NCBI GenBank assembly: GCA_051294375.1
Contig: CM119263.1
Coordinates: 13,532,414-13,596,413, forward strand
Reading direction: 5' to 3'
Origin: Paraspadella gotoi
Lineage: Eukaryota; Chaetognatha
DNA: 64,000 nt
Shown: positions 42,475 through 55,368 of the stretch, one piece after another
How positions within the stretch are numbered: the first letter of the stretch is position 1
Layout of the letters: each line of letters begins with the position of its first letter
The notes under the pieces: generated by a model
Seen by the model: the letters and a program-made list of their open reading frames with translations, nothing else
Databases searched by the model: none
Told to the model about the DNA's origin: nothing
Program-made: the position numbers and the translations under genes

Positions 42475-45176
42475 AACAACACCTTCGTTCGGGATTTGGA
42501 CGTCGGAGACAACAATCTTGGGGGCGAAGGAACGCGATTTATCTGCGAAATGCTCCATAAAAACTACTCGGTCGAAAGGCTTGTGAGTTTTTATAAGTAT
42601 ATATTAGTATATATCCCACATACTAAATAAAATTTTAAGCGTCACCTGCTAAATTTTTTTGGTAGATTTGTGTGTGGTTAATATTTGTCTAGAGCGTAGA
42701 CAGACTGCAATATGCGCTAAGTTTACTAGGGGCAAGTACAACCTTTGAAAGTGATAGCGAAAACTATACCACTGATTAATGACAATGAGGAAGATACTGA
42801 TGACGAAAAATAAAACGAGATTCCCAAATTTCTCAGAACATATCAAAGAACAACGTGTGCAGCGACGACGGCAGCATCGCTCTCGAGGACATGCTCAAGA
42901 CTAACATGGGATTGCTCGATTTAAATTTGTCAAGTAATTCGACATTACAGAGCTTTAGTAAATATATCATCAGAGAATTTATAATTTTGTTTTTTCCTCT
43001 TCAGAAAATAATATCGGAGATCGGGACGGGAAGCACATTGCAGAAGGCCTGACGGTGAGCGATTGTCTTGATTTTAAATTGTCCTAAACACAAAATGACT
43101 TTCATCCCATCAAAGAATAATCGGACGTTGGAACGTTTGATACTTAGTCACAACGCATTGACGGCAACCGCGGCACAAGCATTTGGTCACTCACTGTGTA
43201 AGTATACGTTGCTAAAAAAATTTAGTAAAAAAATTTAACAGATAATTAATTACAAATAATAATAAGGTTTAGAGATAGATTGAATTTAGAGTTGTTTAAT
43301 AAAGAGAAAATGCCGATAAATTCTTGCATGAGGGTAAAGCGTAGTAAAAATTCTAAAATTTAACTTAATTTAAAATTCTAAGAGCGACGAATTAACAATA
43401 TTGTACTATTAAACATTACTGTATAAAATATTTTTTGATCAAATTTTGAAATTCAAAGTTGTGTTTTTTTTTTCGTTTTTTTTTTTTGGTAAGATTTTTT
43501 AATAGATTTGGATTCGTCATGAAAAGTTGATAAAAAGAAATATTACTCTTTTTTTAAATTTAATTCATTAAGTTGGTGAAAAATCAGAAAAACTTATATT
43601 GTTTTATAGATTTTTAACAAACTTAAGAAAACATTTTTTTGAAAATTATTCATATTATTGAGGGGGTTTGACTTTCCGTTATTTCCCACAAAAAGAATAA
43701 AATATTATTTTTTTCTTTTTAGCAAAAAACAAATGGCTGATTGAACTTCGTTTGGATTCAAACAATCTTAAAAGTCGGGGGGTCGTGGCAATCTGCAATG
43801 CGATGTTGGTTGGTTATTCCTAAGTTAATAGTGAATTGTCGCTTAATATATCTAAATATGTAAACTATAACTCATTTCCATCCTACCTCGCTTGTGCCTT
43901 CAGCACTCGTCTCACCTCCAAACTCTGACTCTGTCCGACAACGACTTCGGCTACGACGGCGCCGTCGCCCTCTCGCGACTCATCAGATTCAACAAAAGAC
44001 TAACGAAATTAGAAATTAGTAAAAACCGCATCGCCTGGGAAGGACTAATGCTGATGGGGAAGGCATTGGCGATCAACTCTACGCTGGAGGAATTAAAGGT
44101 ATATGACTAGATAGGATTCGAGTTGGTTTCCTCGACTAATGACGCATGAACCCCCTCAGATGGCTTCAAACCCAGTCACGGCGCAAGGAGTTATCGATTT
44201 GCTCAATGCTATCTTCAGCAACACGAACAGTGCATTAAAGGCGTTGGATCTGTCGGTAAGATTTATTAGGGTATTAAAGAAAATTAGTAGTAAGTAATTC
44301 TCATAAATTTTTATCGCAACAGGAGATCAAAGTGACGCCAAAGTGCTTAGAACTTGCCGCAAACATCGCAGCAAGAAAAAAGAAATTCATATTCGAACAC
44401 GGAGGCCTGCTCAATAATGAAAATATTTTTCAACGAAAAAGAGGTACAACTTCGGTTTTCGCAGAACAAGAATATTTTAGAGACTTATCATTATGTCTCG
44501 GAGCTCAGTGAAATAATAGCAAGACTGGTACTGATATTATACAGCTGATAATATTCTGACTTATATCAACGTTGCAATACCTTGATGATTAAATCATAAG
44601 AAACGGTTCATTTCAACTCTAAATCCAAAATCATTCCTCCTACAGATTATGCGACGGCGCAGCAGCAAAAATGGGCGAGTCACTTGGACGAGGAAAAACT
44701 CAGAATCTCGGATCTCTTTAAATCAATCGAAAGATACAATTTTGTTAAGGTCTGTGGCAAAATTTAAGGTTTTTTTCCGTTATAATATTACATCAAAAAC
44801 TGTAATGTTGCCATTTTAATTTTAAAGTGCATGCCCATTAGTCTGTTGCGTAAACTTAACATGAACTTTCCGCGTAAAAGGTTTGCCAAAATTCTAACTC
44901 GTACGGTACAAGCTTTTAAGGTTATAATGCATCAAGCATGAATAAAAAGCATGCAAACAATGTCGTCATTAAAACTCTTTGGCTACAGGCATGCGAAGAG
45001 CATGCAGCGATGATGGCAGAGATGGAGGATGAGGAGGACGATTTGACCTACGGTGACGGCCTCGCGTCCGCCAGCCAAATCTCCGGAATGCTATCACAGT
45101 AAATAATCCGCATGAGTTTGCAGAAGTATATAAAAAAAACATGGAAGTGGATAGGGAAAAAAAGAACAGCGATAAA

Positions 45177-45244
<68 letters not shown>

Positions 45245-46053
45245 AAACAATCAATTAATCAATCAAGAAAGCAATCAATCAATCAATCAAAATTTAAGAA
45301 ACTAAGAAAGAAAAAATTTTCGAGTTTGTTTAACTTAACGCTAAAGATAAATTACCATTAAAGATAGATAAAGAAAAAATAAATCTATGTTAATTATGCC
45401 ACAGCCTGAAACGCCCCCAAAAAGGAAGCCAAGACAAAAAGCCAAAGCCGTCCGGAGACGGTGGCGCTGGGTCGGGTGGGGGTGAAGGCGCAACTAGAAG
45501 CAGCAACGGCGACGGCGACTTACCCCACCTGTCATCCGGCGGTAACGGAGGCGAAGGGTCAGGGCTTTTCCAAGAAAACAGAGAGACCTATAAGTAAGTT
45601 TATATCTCAGTAAAAATTAGTTCAGTGTGTGAAAAATGAGACGAATGTGTTGTTTTGCTGCAGGAAATGGGAAAACGTTCGCTTGCCGAAGCTGCAAACG
45701 GCGGCAGCTATAAGAGAAGAAGAAGAGCATACTCCGACCGCAATAGATTATCGGGCTTTATCTCCTCAAGAGATAGGTATTAATAGGCATAAGTAATTTG
45801 ACTATTTAATATTTAAAATCAACAGGGTATTTTTGAAGAATGGATCTTTTCAGCTCCGGAAACCAATGTTTCGTCGATGGGCGACCCTCAAGCGGCAGCA
45901 ACGGTGACAGCAACGTCTGATCGCTCTCCAGACGGCGAGGATTCACCGCGCGAAATCAAATCGGCCTCTGCCGGAAAACCCTCTAGCGCCGGCGCGGAAA
46001 AGCAAAGAAAGACTAAAGGAGTCCGCGGGCCAAAATCTGGGAAGAGGGCGTGA
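42475..46053 (+). CDS. Leucine-rich repeat (RNI-type) protein, 5' incomplete
   Basis: Thirteen exons: 42475-42582, 42837-42933, 43005-43054, 43116-43197, 43723-43808, 43904-44098, 44160-44255, 44323-44443, 44646-44749, 44989-45098, 45405-45593, 45664-45776, 45854-46053. All junctions fit in phase and give 516 residues. Residues 1 to ~250 hold about eight ~28-residue repeats of the ribonuclease-inhibitor type, as in LRRC74/NLRC3 (VRDLDVGDNNLGGEGTRFI; LLDLNLSKNNIGDRDG; LIELRLDSNNLKSRGV; LQTLTLSDNDFGYDGAV; LTKLEISKNRIAWEGL). A helical, acidic region (MMAEMEDEEDDLTYGDG) follows, then a Gly/Ser-rich linker and a Ser/Lys-rich C-terminus. No NACHT or membrane segment is seen. The first exon starts mid-repeat, so N-terminal exons are missing; the inverted duplication lies just upstream. 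Likely a cytosolic scaffold; partner unknown. Confidence 0.88.
45178..45244 (+). repeat. (AAAG)n microsatellite in an LRR-gene intron
   Basis: About 16 AAAG units in the intron between exons 10 and 11, followed by short (AATC) runs. Confidence 0.97.
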
Positions 46054-47075
46054 AAGAAAGAGTTGAAAACTACCATGGAAATTGTTTATATATACATAAT
46101 TTAAACCAAACAAAACACCGACCAGCACGGATTTCGCTGTATTTCAACTTTTAAAAAGTTCAGTGGAGAAAAAAAAATCTTTCTCAAAGAACGTAATAGA
46201 TGGATAACTTAAAATGACTCCCAAAACTTTACGTTCTCTAATAGAAGAAGTGCAAAAATGTGAAAATTTCCGTATAAACAGATTATGAAATTATACTCGT
46301 CCACAATTATCACCTGAACACTAAACCCAAAAAATGGCAAGATAGCGAAAGCGGCTCGCCGTTGCAAAAGTTAGACAATCGGTTTCGAGTGAAGTGCTAA
46401 AAAAAGGAAAAGGGAAAAAAGCGGAGCAGCTTCGAGTTTGGGAAAGCTTCAACNNNNNNNNNNTAACATGTCAAAGATTATGTGGTTATTTTGAGATGTT
46501 TGTTTCTTCGTTGCGGATCGAGGTTGCGCTTTTCCTCTTCCCTCGGAATTCCATTCCATTCCGAGGTTTGGATGAAAGGAGCTTCTTCTGCCTTAGATTC
46601 CACCAAATTTTATTTTCATTCAAAAAGATTCACGTGACAAAATAATTTAAGAGACTAACAAAAATTATCCGTAACTCGTTTGCTACGCACAATTATGTAA
46701 TAATTAAATAAATGAATATTTTTTTTTAAATTTAACTTTCGCCGACTGGAATTTAAAAAATTTTGAAAACAATTTTAATTATCTTAACCCAAAACCCACC
46801 TAACCCAAATTACACCTAATCCACCCAGTCGGCGAAAGTAAAATTATTCCAAATTTTTCCGTTTAACTTATAACGACAGCGTCTAATCAACGTCCAGTAA
46901 GTTAAATCCTGAACATAAAAATAAAAGAGGAAAAGCGCATTTTTGAACGGATTAATAAGGATAAACTGAGCGGATTTAGAAGAGGAATGGCGGTTAACAT
47001 CGCGAGGCAACAAGAGACGCAACCCTCGATTGGATTTGGGCTCCAACTACAACAACAACAACAACGATCGTAAAT
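46054..47075. other. Intergenic DNA between LRR and SUEL genes
   Basis: The 3' flank of the LRR gene, a 10-N gap (46454-46463), then the promoter side of the SUEL gene. A short inverted pair, TTTCGCCGACTGG (46737) and CCAGTCGGCGAAAG (46826), brackets ~75 bases, a possible small hairpin. An (AAC)n run lies at ~47050-47064. Confidence 0.5.
46454..46463. other. Assembly gap (10 N)
   Basis: Ten Ns. Confidence 1.
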
Positions 47076-49857
47076 ATGTGGCGAAAGACGAGACGCCGTC
47101 GCCAACTACTTTTAATCGGCGCCAATGACTTGACCCTTTCCTTTCTATTGCTCAATTGGATTTATGTGATTTTACAAACTGTCTGTAAGTAAAAACCATA
47201 ACTTTTATATTTATATCCCAACGCTGTTCACGACTATAGATTGATGTTTTTGTTTAATTTGTCAGTTTTAGTTGTTTTTTTTTACTCGATAAGGAGGCTC
47301 TTTAATTAAAAAATATAATTTAATATATCCTTTTCTAATGTTGAGTTCTTTTGTTAAGCTTGACAAGGTGAGAGTGTATGTATCACAGTATATTGCTGCT
47401 CCAGTTCTTCACCCAAACAAATTGTCAGTTTTTTTTTAATTTACAAATTGTCAGTTGATTCTTTATAACAAGCCATTCACAGGATAAATCTTTCGCTGTT
47501 TTTCGATCCAGGCGCGGAACCTCAATTGAGTCAGTTTCGATGTACTGGTGAAGACCTCATTTTATTCTGCAACGCGGGAACCAAAATCAAAATCTACAAC
47601 GCCATCTACGGTCGAAGCCCAGCTCGGCTTTGTCTCAGCCTTCCGGATGATCCTTGTATTAGGCCTGAGCTTAAAGAGGTGAAATCATTGCTAAACTTTA
47701 ATTTAAAAAAATGGAAAAAAAAGTCACAGAAAAACAACGCAGCCCGTGATGGAAATTTCTTTTTTTTTTTGTGTTTTCGAACCATTATTAGTTGCCAATT
47801 TTCTTTTGCTTACATATTTTCTTTTGCTTACATATTTTTTTTATCGGTTATCATGTTTTAACTATAAACCTTTTTCCATAAATAAAAGCTTTTAAAACCA
47901 TATTCATAGAAACTATCTTAAAAAGACCTGGAAAAATATGTATTTTTAACACCTATTTTAACACCTTCTCTTTATTCGTGATTTAAAGATTTCTGAGAAG
48001 TTATTTTTAGGCAATTTTCCAGAAGATGAAAGGTGGTGCAAAAAAATTCGTGCACTTGATAAATTTCTCACCAAAAGGATTTCGAAGCTGAATTGTTGTC
48101 AGGCTTGATCCAAAAATTATTTTTCTTTTAAACAAAAAGGGAAAAAAACGATTTCGTCTATTTTGGAAACATCGTAGAAGTCTGTCTTTAAAAATATTAC
48201 TCACTTTGCTTTAGATCGGTGCTCTTTGCAACGAAAAGACGGAATGCAAAATAACTGTCACAACTAAAAGCCTGCCTCAATGTTGGCCTCTTGAAAGCGA
48301 CAATCTGCAAGTTGAATTTGAGTGCATAACTGGTAAAATTAGTCGACTTTATTAATTATGTTTACTTTACAAAATTAAAAATTCAGTAAAAGTAAAAAAT
48401 TAATCGATCAAGCATTTAAACATACGTAACAACGATTTCGTAAATTTTTGTTGCGTCTTCCAACCTCCGTTTCGCAACCGCGTTCAGCCGCTGCCGAAGA
48501 CGCCGCCTCAGCATCCACGCCAAAAACCACACCTACGTTCATTCCTCCGTTAGTCAAAGAAGCCACACCTCGCTCTCTATTCACCTCGGGTAAAAACTGA
48601 AAAGGAAAAAGGAGAGGTGCCAATCTCTCTCTCCGTCTAAGCCTTTCCAATTCTACTTTCGTCTTTCGTTTTTTTTTTTCCAATTTTTTTTTTGTTTATA
48701 CACGAATCAATGGGAGACTAACCGGGTTTTTATACTTTTTTTCTTCCGATGCATCTTGCCTTGTTCGTCTCAGAAACGGGAGAGAGAGAGATCGAGGCGG
48801 AGATTCTCGGCGAGGCGGAAACGGGCGATGCGGCCAACGGCGGTGCGATGGCCGGCGGGGTCACCGCGGAGAGAGACGGGGGAATGGGCGCCACGTCGGC
48901 AGAGATGGGTGACCGGGGAAAGGGAATCAAGTGAAGCCTAATTGAGATAGGTTAAAGAGGGAATGAGCTGATAAGAGGTCACACCGGCATGCGCATAGTA
49001 AAATATTTTTAAAAATTTAGGGAAATAAATTTCATGGAAGAAGCATAACTATATAGTAGGAGTTGAAAGGCGATGTTTTTCCGATAGTGACGAAATATAA
49101 AAATGTAAAAAAGCTAAATCTAGAAAAAAGAAATTATAAATTAATATTTTGTTTATTTTAGGTCCTATTATCGGTGGATCCGTTGCGGCTGTTATAATAA
49201 TGATTTTGGCCTTAATTTTAGTCGCTTTAGTAGTTTGTAGGTGAGTAAAAAAATATTTGAGAGCTTTAAAAAATCATGACATTAAAAACATACTAATAAA
49301 TTCGCAGAGGACATACCAAACGATTTAACAAGCTCAAGTTTAGTAGAAGGTCTTCGGACACGGAATATGGCAACAGAGACAAGAAATCTCATGGTGAGCT
49401 TCTTCTGATGGGCTTCTCAAAAAATTAACAAAAAAAACTGTTTCCGTTAAATAACTATTGCGGTCTTCAGTTAAGAATGACGGTTCCACGGTCGCAGCCA
49501 TTAGTCATCCCCGCCCTCTGAAACATCCCCCAATCCCTATACAGAAACACGGGCCAAAAAACGTAAGCTTTGTTGCATTCATTTCAAAGTCGTTCATTTC
49601 CGACCATAACCCATCGAAATCTTTCAACACAGAATCCCCGCGAAGTTCGCTGCCCGGTTCCGCCCCTCGATAAACGCCCCCGTTATCACGAAGACGGCAA
49701 AGGACGGGAGGGCGGAGTTGCCGCCGCTCGGCCGAAGACGTCCTCATCGGAGACGTCGTCGAACGGCGGGAAGAGCAAATTGGAGTACGGATCTTGGAGG
49801 GTTTATCAGAAGCCGAGGGACGCCAGAGCCGTTAAGAGCAGCGATGTTTACTATTAA
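47076..49857 (+). CDS. SUEL-lectin single-pass membrane protein, eight exons
   Basis: Exons 47076-47184, 47512-47678, 48215-48332, 48774-48908, 49162-49240, 49308-49393, 49471-49562, 49633-49857. In phase, 336 residues. Residues ~15-37 are a signal peptide or anchor after a basic start. Residues ~40-130 are a SUEL/galactose-binding lectin domain: FRCTGEDLILFC, then TKIKIYNAIYGRSP and ECKITVTTKSLPQCW, with the usual paired cysteines, ending EFECIT. A ~45-residue acidic/Gly stalk follows, then a transmembrane helix at ~180-202 (VAAVIIMILALILVALVVC) and a basic, Pro-rich tail ending DVYY. The family binds rhamnose or galactose and occurs in latrophilins and EVA-1; this architecture (one SUEL, one TM) is simpler. 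The exon 4 donor G|GTGACC was chosen for phase; a downstream AA|GTGAAG does not fit. ATTAAA at 49954. Confidence 0.87.
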
Positions 49858-50109
49858 GGACAAACGTTAAATAATTGTTTTTTCCGGTTTTAATAATTTT
49901 TACACCTTACCACCCATTTACATTGTATGTAGTCGGGCATGTATATCAAACCAATTAAAGTTTTTAATGTTTTATTATGTTGAAACCAATTTAAATTTCA
50001 GTACATAGAAACCCTCTATATAAAGAAAACTACTGTGGAGAATATTTACTCAAAAACTTGTTCAATTTTTAAAAAATCAGAATATTTCAGAATCTACATT
50101 AAAATTTCT
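49858..50109. other. 3' flank of the SUEL gene
   Basis: Contains the ATTAAA at 49954 and AT-rich sequence up to the start of the direct duplication. Confidence 0.5.
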
Positions 50110-50826
50110 TTTTGTAGCTTCCTTCCATTTTTTGTATGTCAAATCGTTTAGAAGTTACAGGCAAAAAAGATTACTACCTAAAGTGAAAAATGGCGAAAAA
50201 ATCATATAGTTTTCCACTAGTCTTAGTATTGAGTTATTTTTTTTAAATTTGGGAATGCCAAAGTCGCCGCACCTCTTTTTGGTTCATAAAGGTGCCATTG
50301 TAGCTCTCAGAAAAGTGGGAAAGACGTGTAACATTGGCGGTGGGGCTGAAAAGAATCGCGTTAAAGGTGTGAAAAAATATCTTACCGTCATACCTCAATT
50401 CGCTGTACGAAAGCATGCCCAACCAAATATTGAGCATATTTTACCTATGTTTTATATATTTTTTATTTAATAAATAAACTTTTTAACAATTAAGTGATAT
50501 ACTTTTTGGTTAGATGGTAAATTTTTAAATTACCACGGTGATTTTAATTTTGACTTCGTAACTAATTTAAGGTTTTGCTTCAAATTTTTGTTATTAAAAA
50601 ACGAATTCGTTCATCAGATGCGCTTCTTTTAATTTAGATTGTGTTTTGGAAACAAATGAACACGCTCGTGTAAATTTCTCCGTCTTATAATATATTTTTA
50701 CCGAGCGTGAGAAAAGTACAATGTCCTTTTTCGTAGTTATAACTGGATCAAGGATCGATTACGAAAAATTAAAAATAACAGTAAATTGGATCTTCCATGC
50801 CGTCCGTTAAAGTTAACTCAAACTAT

Positions 50827-50829
50827 TAA

Positions 50830-50885
<56 letters not shown>

Positions 50886-50890
50886 TTAGT
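50827..50890 (+). repeat. (ACT)n trinucleotide array
   Basis: About 20 ACT units with TAAT interruptions. The counterpart in copy 2 is at ~53507-53580. Confidence 0.9.
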
Positions 50891-51007
50891 AATATTACTA
50901 CTTCTACCTGTCATACTACCAATACCACTTTATTTTTACGCGTCCTCTCTTTCAGACTTGAAAACTGAGGCTTATCCTCATCGTTACATTCTCATATTTA
51001 GCTATAT

Positions 51008-51381
51008 TATGAAATTGGTACAACCAATATAAAATTTATCCATTCAATTTAATAAATAAGCTATCTTGCCCTGACTTTGGACAGGCTTTGGTGGTTTAAG
51101 GCCTCCATCACTCTTACAAGATAATGACAATGCAGGTCCCTGCAAGTTTCAATCAGACTCTCTCACAGTCTCGTTTATTCACTCCCAGAGTACCTGGCTT
51201 CCTATCAATGAAGTGGTATAATATTTCAAAGAATGTTTCAATTGTATGAAAGACATCCCTATAGGTATTAGATCGGGGAATACTTATTGTACTCCGCACT
51301 AGATCAAAATACAAGGAGCTGAATTTTATGAAATTGGTACAACCAATATAAAAATTATCCATTCATTTAATAAATAAGCTA
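51008..51381. mobile_element. Insertion specific to duplication copy 1
   Basis: A ~265 bp unique segment between two direct copies of the ~55 bp block GAAATTGGTACAACCAATATAAAA..ATAAATAAGCTAT. That block is also part of the Tc1/mariner-like termini at 27.43 kb. It looks like an insertion or recombination between element ends. Confidence 0.55.
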
Positions 51382-51779
51382 TCGCTAAAATTAAAACTGG
51401 GCGCATGAAAAAAAATTGGTACTTGAAGGAAGCTCTATTTTTAAATTTGAATCATAATGGTAACGCAGAGATTAAGCAAAAGAGAATTAAAAGATTACAA
51501 AGAGAAGACATGACAAAAGTGTAGGATATATTTGTCCTCTGTAAACAAGCTCATCTAAAAATGTTCGAATCAAACATTCGAAAGCGAACGAAAATGATTT
51601 CGTGGTTTTCTCTTCTAACTCGACAATCCTCCTCGGAATTTCCAAAGCTGAATTTCCAAACTCGAGTCGTCAAATTGCAATTCCCCATGGAATCACTGCT
51701 GCTGATTCGTCCTTATCTGCGTCCATGAGAGCGAGAGACGGCATTAGGATTTGGAAGAGGGAAGCGGGAGAAGGGGTGG

Positions 51780-51785
<6 letters not shown>

Positions 51786-51827
<42 letters not shown>

Positions 51828-51890
51828 TGAGAGTGAGAGAGAAAGAGAAAGAGAGAGAGAAAGAGAGATAGAGTGAGAGAGAGAGATAGA
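51786..51890. repeat. (GA)n microsatellite, imperfect
   Basis: About 105 bp of GA with A and T interruptions. Copy 2 has the equivalent at ~54288-54402. Confidence 0.93.
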
Positions 51891-52780
51891 GTTCTGCCTA
51901 CATTGATTCACATCGATTTCGAATAACGTATAGCCCTATCAGTCACAAGTCGGTAAATCTAACGGATAAGAATCGGTAATTTGTGATGGTGGTTGGGAGG
52001 AAGGGAGTGTGGTGTGATTGTCAAACGCCGGCGGCGTCGCCGCGTCGGACGGCGGTGGGTCCGGCAGCGTGGTCGTCGTCATCGCGCTGCCGCTGCTGCG
52101 GCCCCCGTCTCGGCGAATTTGTCCATTTTCGGTTGGCTCGACTTCTGACGTCGACGATCGTCGGTGAGTTCGTCAGTCTGTCCGTTACGGTCTCGGGTTT
52201 CGAGTCCCCTCATCGATCTTCTCTCTTCCTTCGACTTTTTCCCTCGATTTTTTTGCAGACCATTTTTTTTTTTTTTGAAATACGAATGTGCGAGAAATTT
52301 AATAGGGGTTAAGCAATAAAATCGGGAAGAAGACTCTTTCTCCCTATTCTTCGCATCATCAGAAAATTTATCCTCTCTCGTACTACTACTCTCTCTCTCT
52401 CCCTCGTATTTTTTTTTTCAATTCCCCTCAAATTCGATCGCGAAAATATTTCTTCGATCGTTTTTCTCGCCTTTAAGACACGAATTGCGGAAGAAAAAGT
52501 TTTTTTTTATTTTTTCGTTTTGAGATTAAATAACAATAAATGAAAAAGTAAACCTCAAAACTGAAAAACTTAAAAAAAAAATAAAAAGAAAAAAATATAA
52601 CACCCAAACCGTTCCCTTTGTTATTTCCTCCGCTCATCAAATTAGCAATCATCCCTCCAAAAAAATGCCCACCTACGGCGAAAGTCTAGGATCGTCGACG
52701 AAAAACTCGGCCGGGTTCCGATCGTCGTCCTAAGAGAGAGAATGAGATAGAGAGATAAAAAGACAAAGTCAAAGATAAAA

Positions 52781-54309
52781 TTTGCTTTCCTTCATTTTTT
52801 TATATGTCAAAGAAGTTACAGGCAAAAAAGATTACTACCTAAAGTGAAAAATGGCGAAAAAATCATATAGTTTTCCACTATTCTTAGTATGAGTTATTTT
52901 TTTTAAATTGGGAATGCCAAAAGTCGCCGCACCTCTTTTTGGTTCATAAAGGTGCCATTGTAGCTCTCAGAAAAGTGGGAAAGACGTGTAACATTGGCGG
53001 TGGGGCTGAAAAGAATCGCGTTAAAGGTGTGAAAAATATCTTACCGTCATACCTCAATTCGCTGTACGAAGCATGCCCAACCAAAATATTGAGCCATATT
53101 TTACCTATGTTTTTATATATTTTTTATTTAATAAATAAACTTTTTAACAATTAAGTGATATAACTTTTTGGTTAGATGGTAAATGTTTAAATTACCACGG
53201 TGATTTTAATTTGACTTCGTAACTATTTAAGGATTTGCTTCAAATTTTGTTATTAAAAAACGAATTCGTTCATCAGATGCACGTTCTTTTAATTTAGATT
53301 GTGATTTTGGAAACAAATGAAACACCTCGCTGTAAATTTTCCGTCTTAATAAGATATGATATTTTACCGAGACGTAGAAAAAGGTATAAATATGTACTTT
53401 TTTCGTAGTTATAAGCTGGATCAAGGGTCGATTACGAAAAAAAAAATTGATAAAATAAACAGTAATTGGATCTTCCATGCCGTCGTAAAGTTAACTCAAA
53501 CTATTAATACTACTACTACGACTACTACTACTACTATACTACTAATACTACTACGACTACTATTATTAGTAATATTACTACTCTACCTCTCATACTACAA
53601 TACCACTTTATTTTTACGCGTCCTCTCTTTCAGACTTGAAAACTGAGGCTTATCCTCATCGTTACATTCTCATATTTAGCTATATTTATATTATTATATA
53701 TATTATTTTTTATATAATATATTAGATATAACTGTGATAATGATAAAGAATTTATGACTCAATTTTAGCCTAGATATGATATTGAAAAAACAATTATTTT
53801 GAGAATTAATTAGTAGTATACTTATTATAGCCAATTTAACAATAACCTCTTAAGATCATTCTGACTATGAGATATCATAACTTTCATCATTGCTAAAATA
53901 GTAAAAACTGCGCATAAAAAAAAATTGGTACTTGAAGGAAGCTCTATTTTTAAATTTGAATCATAATGGTAACGTAGAGATTAAGCAAAAGAGAATTAAA
54001 AGATTACAAAGAGAAGACATGACAAAAGTGTAGGATATATTTTGTCCTCTGTAAACAAGCTCATCTAAAAATGTTCGAATCAAACATTCGAAAGCGAACG
54101 AAAATGATTTCGTGGTTTTCTCTTCGAACTCGACAATCCTCCTCGGAATTTCCAAAGCTGAATTTCCAAACTCGAGTCGTCAAATTGCAATTCCCATGGA
54201 ATCACTGCTGCTGATTCGTCTTATCTGCGTCCATGAGAGCGAGAGACGGCATTAGGATTTGAAGAGGGAAGCGGGAGAAGGGGTGGAGAGGAGAGAGAGA
54301 AGAGAGAGA

Positions 54310-54344
<35 letters not shown>

Positions 54345-55346
54345 GAGAGAGAGAGAAAGAGAGAGAGAAAGAGAGATATAGAGTGAGAGAAGAGAGATAG
54401 AGTTCTGCCTACATTGATTCACATCGATTTCGAATAACGTATAGCCCTATCAGTCCACAAGTCGGTAAATCTAACGGATAAGAATCGGTAATTTGTGATG
54501 GTGGTTGGGAGGAAGGGAGTGTGGTGTGATTGGTCAAACGCCGGCGGCGTCGCCGCGTCGGACGGCGGTGGGTCCGGCAGCGTGGTCGTCGTCATCGCGC
54601 TGCCGCTGCTCGGCCCCCGTCTCGGCGAATTTGTCCATTTTCGGTTGGCTCGACTTTCTGACGTCGACGATCGTCGGTGAGTTCGTCAGTCTGTCCGTTA
54701 CGGTCTCGGGTTTCGAGTCCCCTCATCGATCTTCTCTCTTCCTTCGACTTTTCCCTCGATTTTTTTGCACACATTTTTTTTTTTTTTTAAAATTTCATTT
54801 TTTGAAATACGAATGTGCGAGAAATTTAATAGGGGTTAAGCAATAAATCGGAAAGAAGACTCTTTCTCCTCTATCTTCGACATCATCAGAAAATTTATCC
54901 TCTCTCGTACTATTCTCTCTCTCTCTCCCTCGTATTTTTTTTTTCAATTCCCTCAAATTCGATCGCGAAAATATTTCTTCGATCGTTTTTCTCGCCTTTA
55001 AGACACGAATTGCGGAAGAAAATCGGAAAAGTTTTTTTTTTTATTTTTCGTTTTGAGATTAAATAACAATAAATGAAAAAGTAAACCTCAAACTGAAAAA
55101 CTTAAAAAAATAAAAATAAAAAGAAAAAAGGATAACACCCAAACCGTTCCCTTTGTTATTTCCTCCGCTCAATAAATTAGCAATCATCCCTCCAAAAAAA
55201 TGCCCACCTACGGCGAAAGTCTAGGATCGTCGACGAAAAAATCGGCCGGGTTCCGATCGTCGTCCTAAGAGAGAGAATGAGANNNNNNNNNNNNNNNNNN
55301 NNNNNNNAGATAGAGAGATAAAAAGACAAAGTCAAAGATAAAATTT
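52781..55346 (+). repeat. Direct duplication, copy 2 (~2.57 kb)
   Basis: Same landmark order as copy 1. It lacks the 51.0-51.4 kb insertion, but has a different AT-rich segment there (~53690-53880, TTATATTATTATATATATTA and following). The CpG block (54535-54690) is the probable promoter or 5' end of the receptor gene that starts at 55369. It ends with a 25-N gap at 55283. Confidence 0.9.
55283..55307. other. Assembly gap (25 N)
   Basis: Twenty-five Ns ~60 bases before the receptor start codon, at the end of the second duplication copy. Confidence 1.
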
Positions 55347-55368
55347 CAGAAAAAAAAACAAAAAAACT

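Larger units (their letters stand above)
50110..52780 (+). repeat. Direct duplication, copy 1 (~2.67 kb)
   Basis: From TTTGTAGCTTCC to AAAGACAAAGTCAAAGATAAA. Ordered landmarks shared with copy 2 include GGTTCATAAAGGTGCCATTG, an (ACT)n array, TGGTACTTGAAGGAAGCTC, a (GA)n array, the CpG block CGCCGGCGGCGTCGCCGCG and CGTCGACGAAAAA.TCGG. The copies differ by many 1-base indels. Copy 1 has an extra ~320 bp piece (51008-51381) flanked by direct repeats of GAAATTGGTACAACCAATAT. Frames within both copies are short and differ between copies, so no protein gene is called. Confidence 0.9.

Noticed and set aside
51983-52312. Plus-strand GC-rich frame in duplication copy 1 (and its copy 2 counterpart at 54.5 kb)
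   Set aside because: The frame changes between the two copies because of indels, and it lacks a splice link to the receptor; more likely a CpG promoter block.
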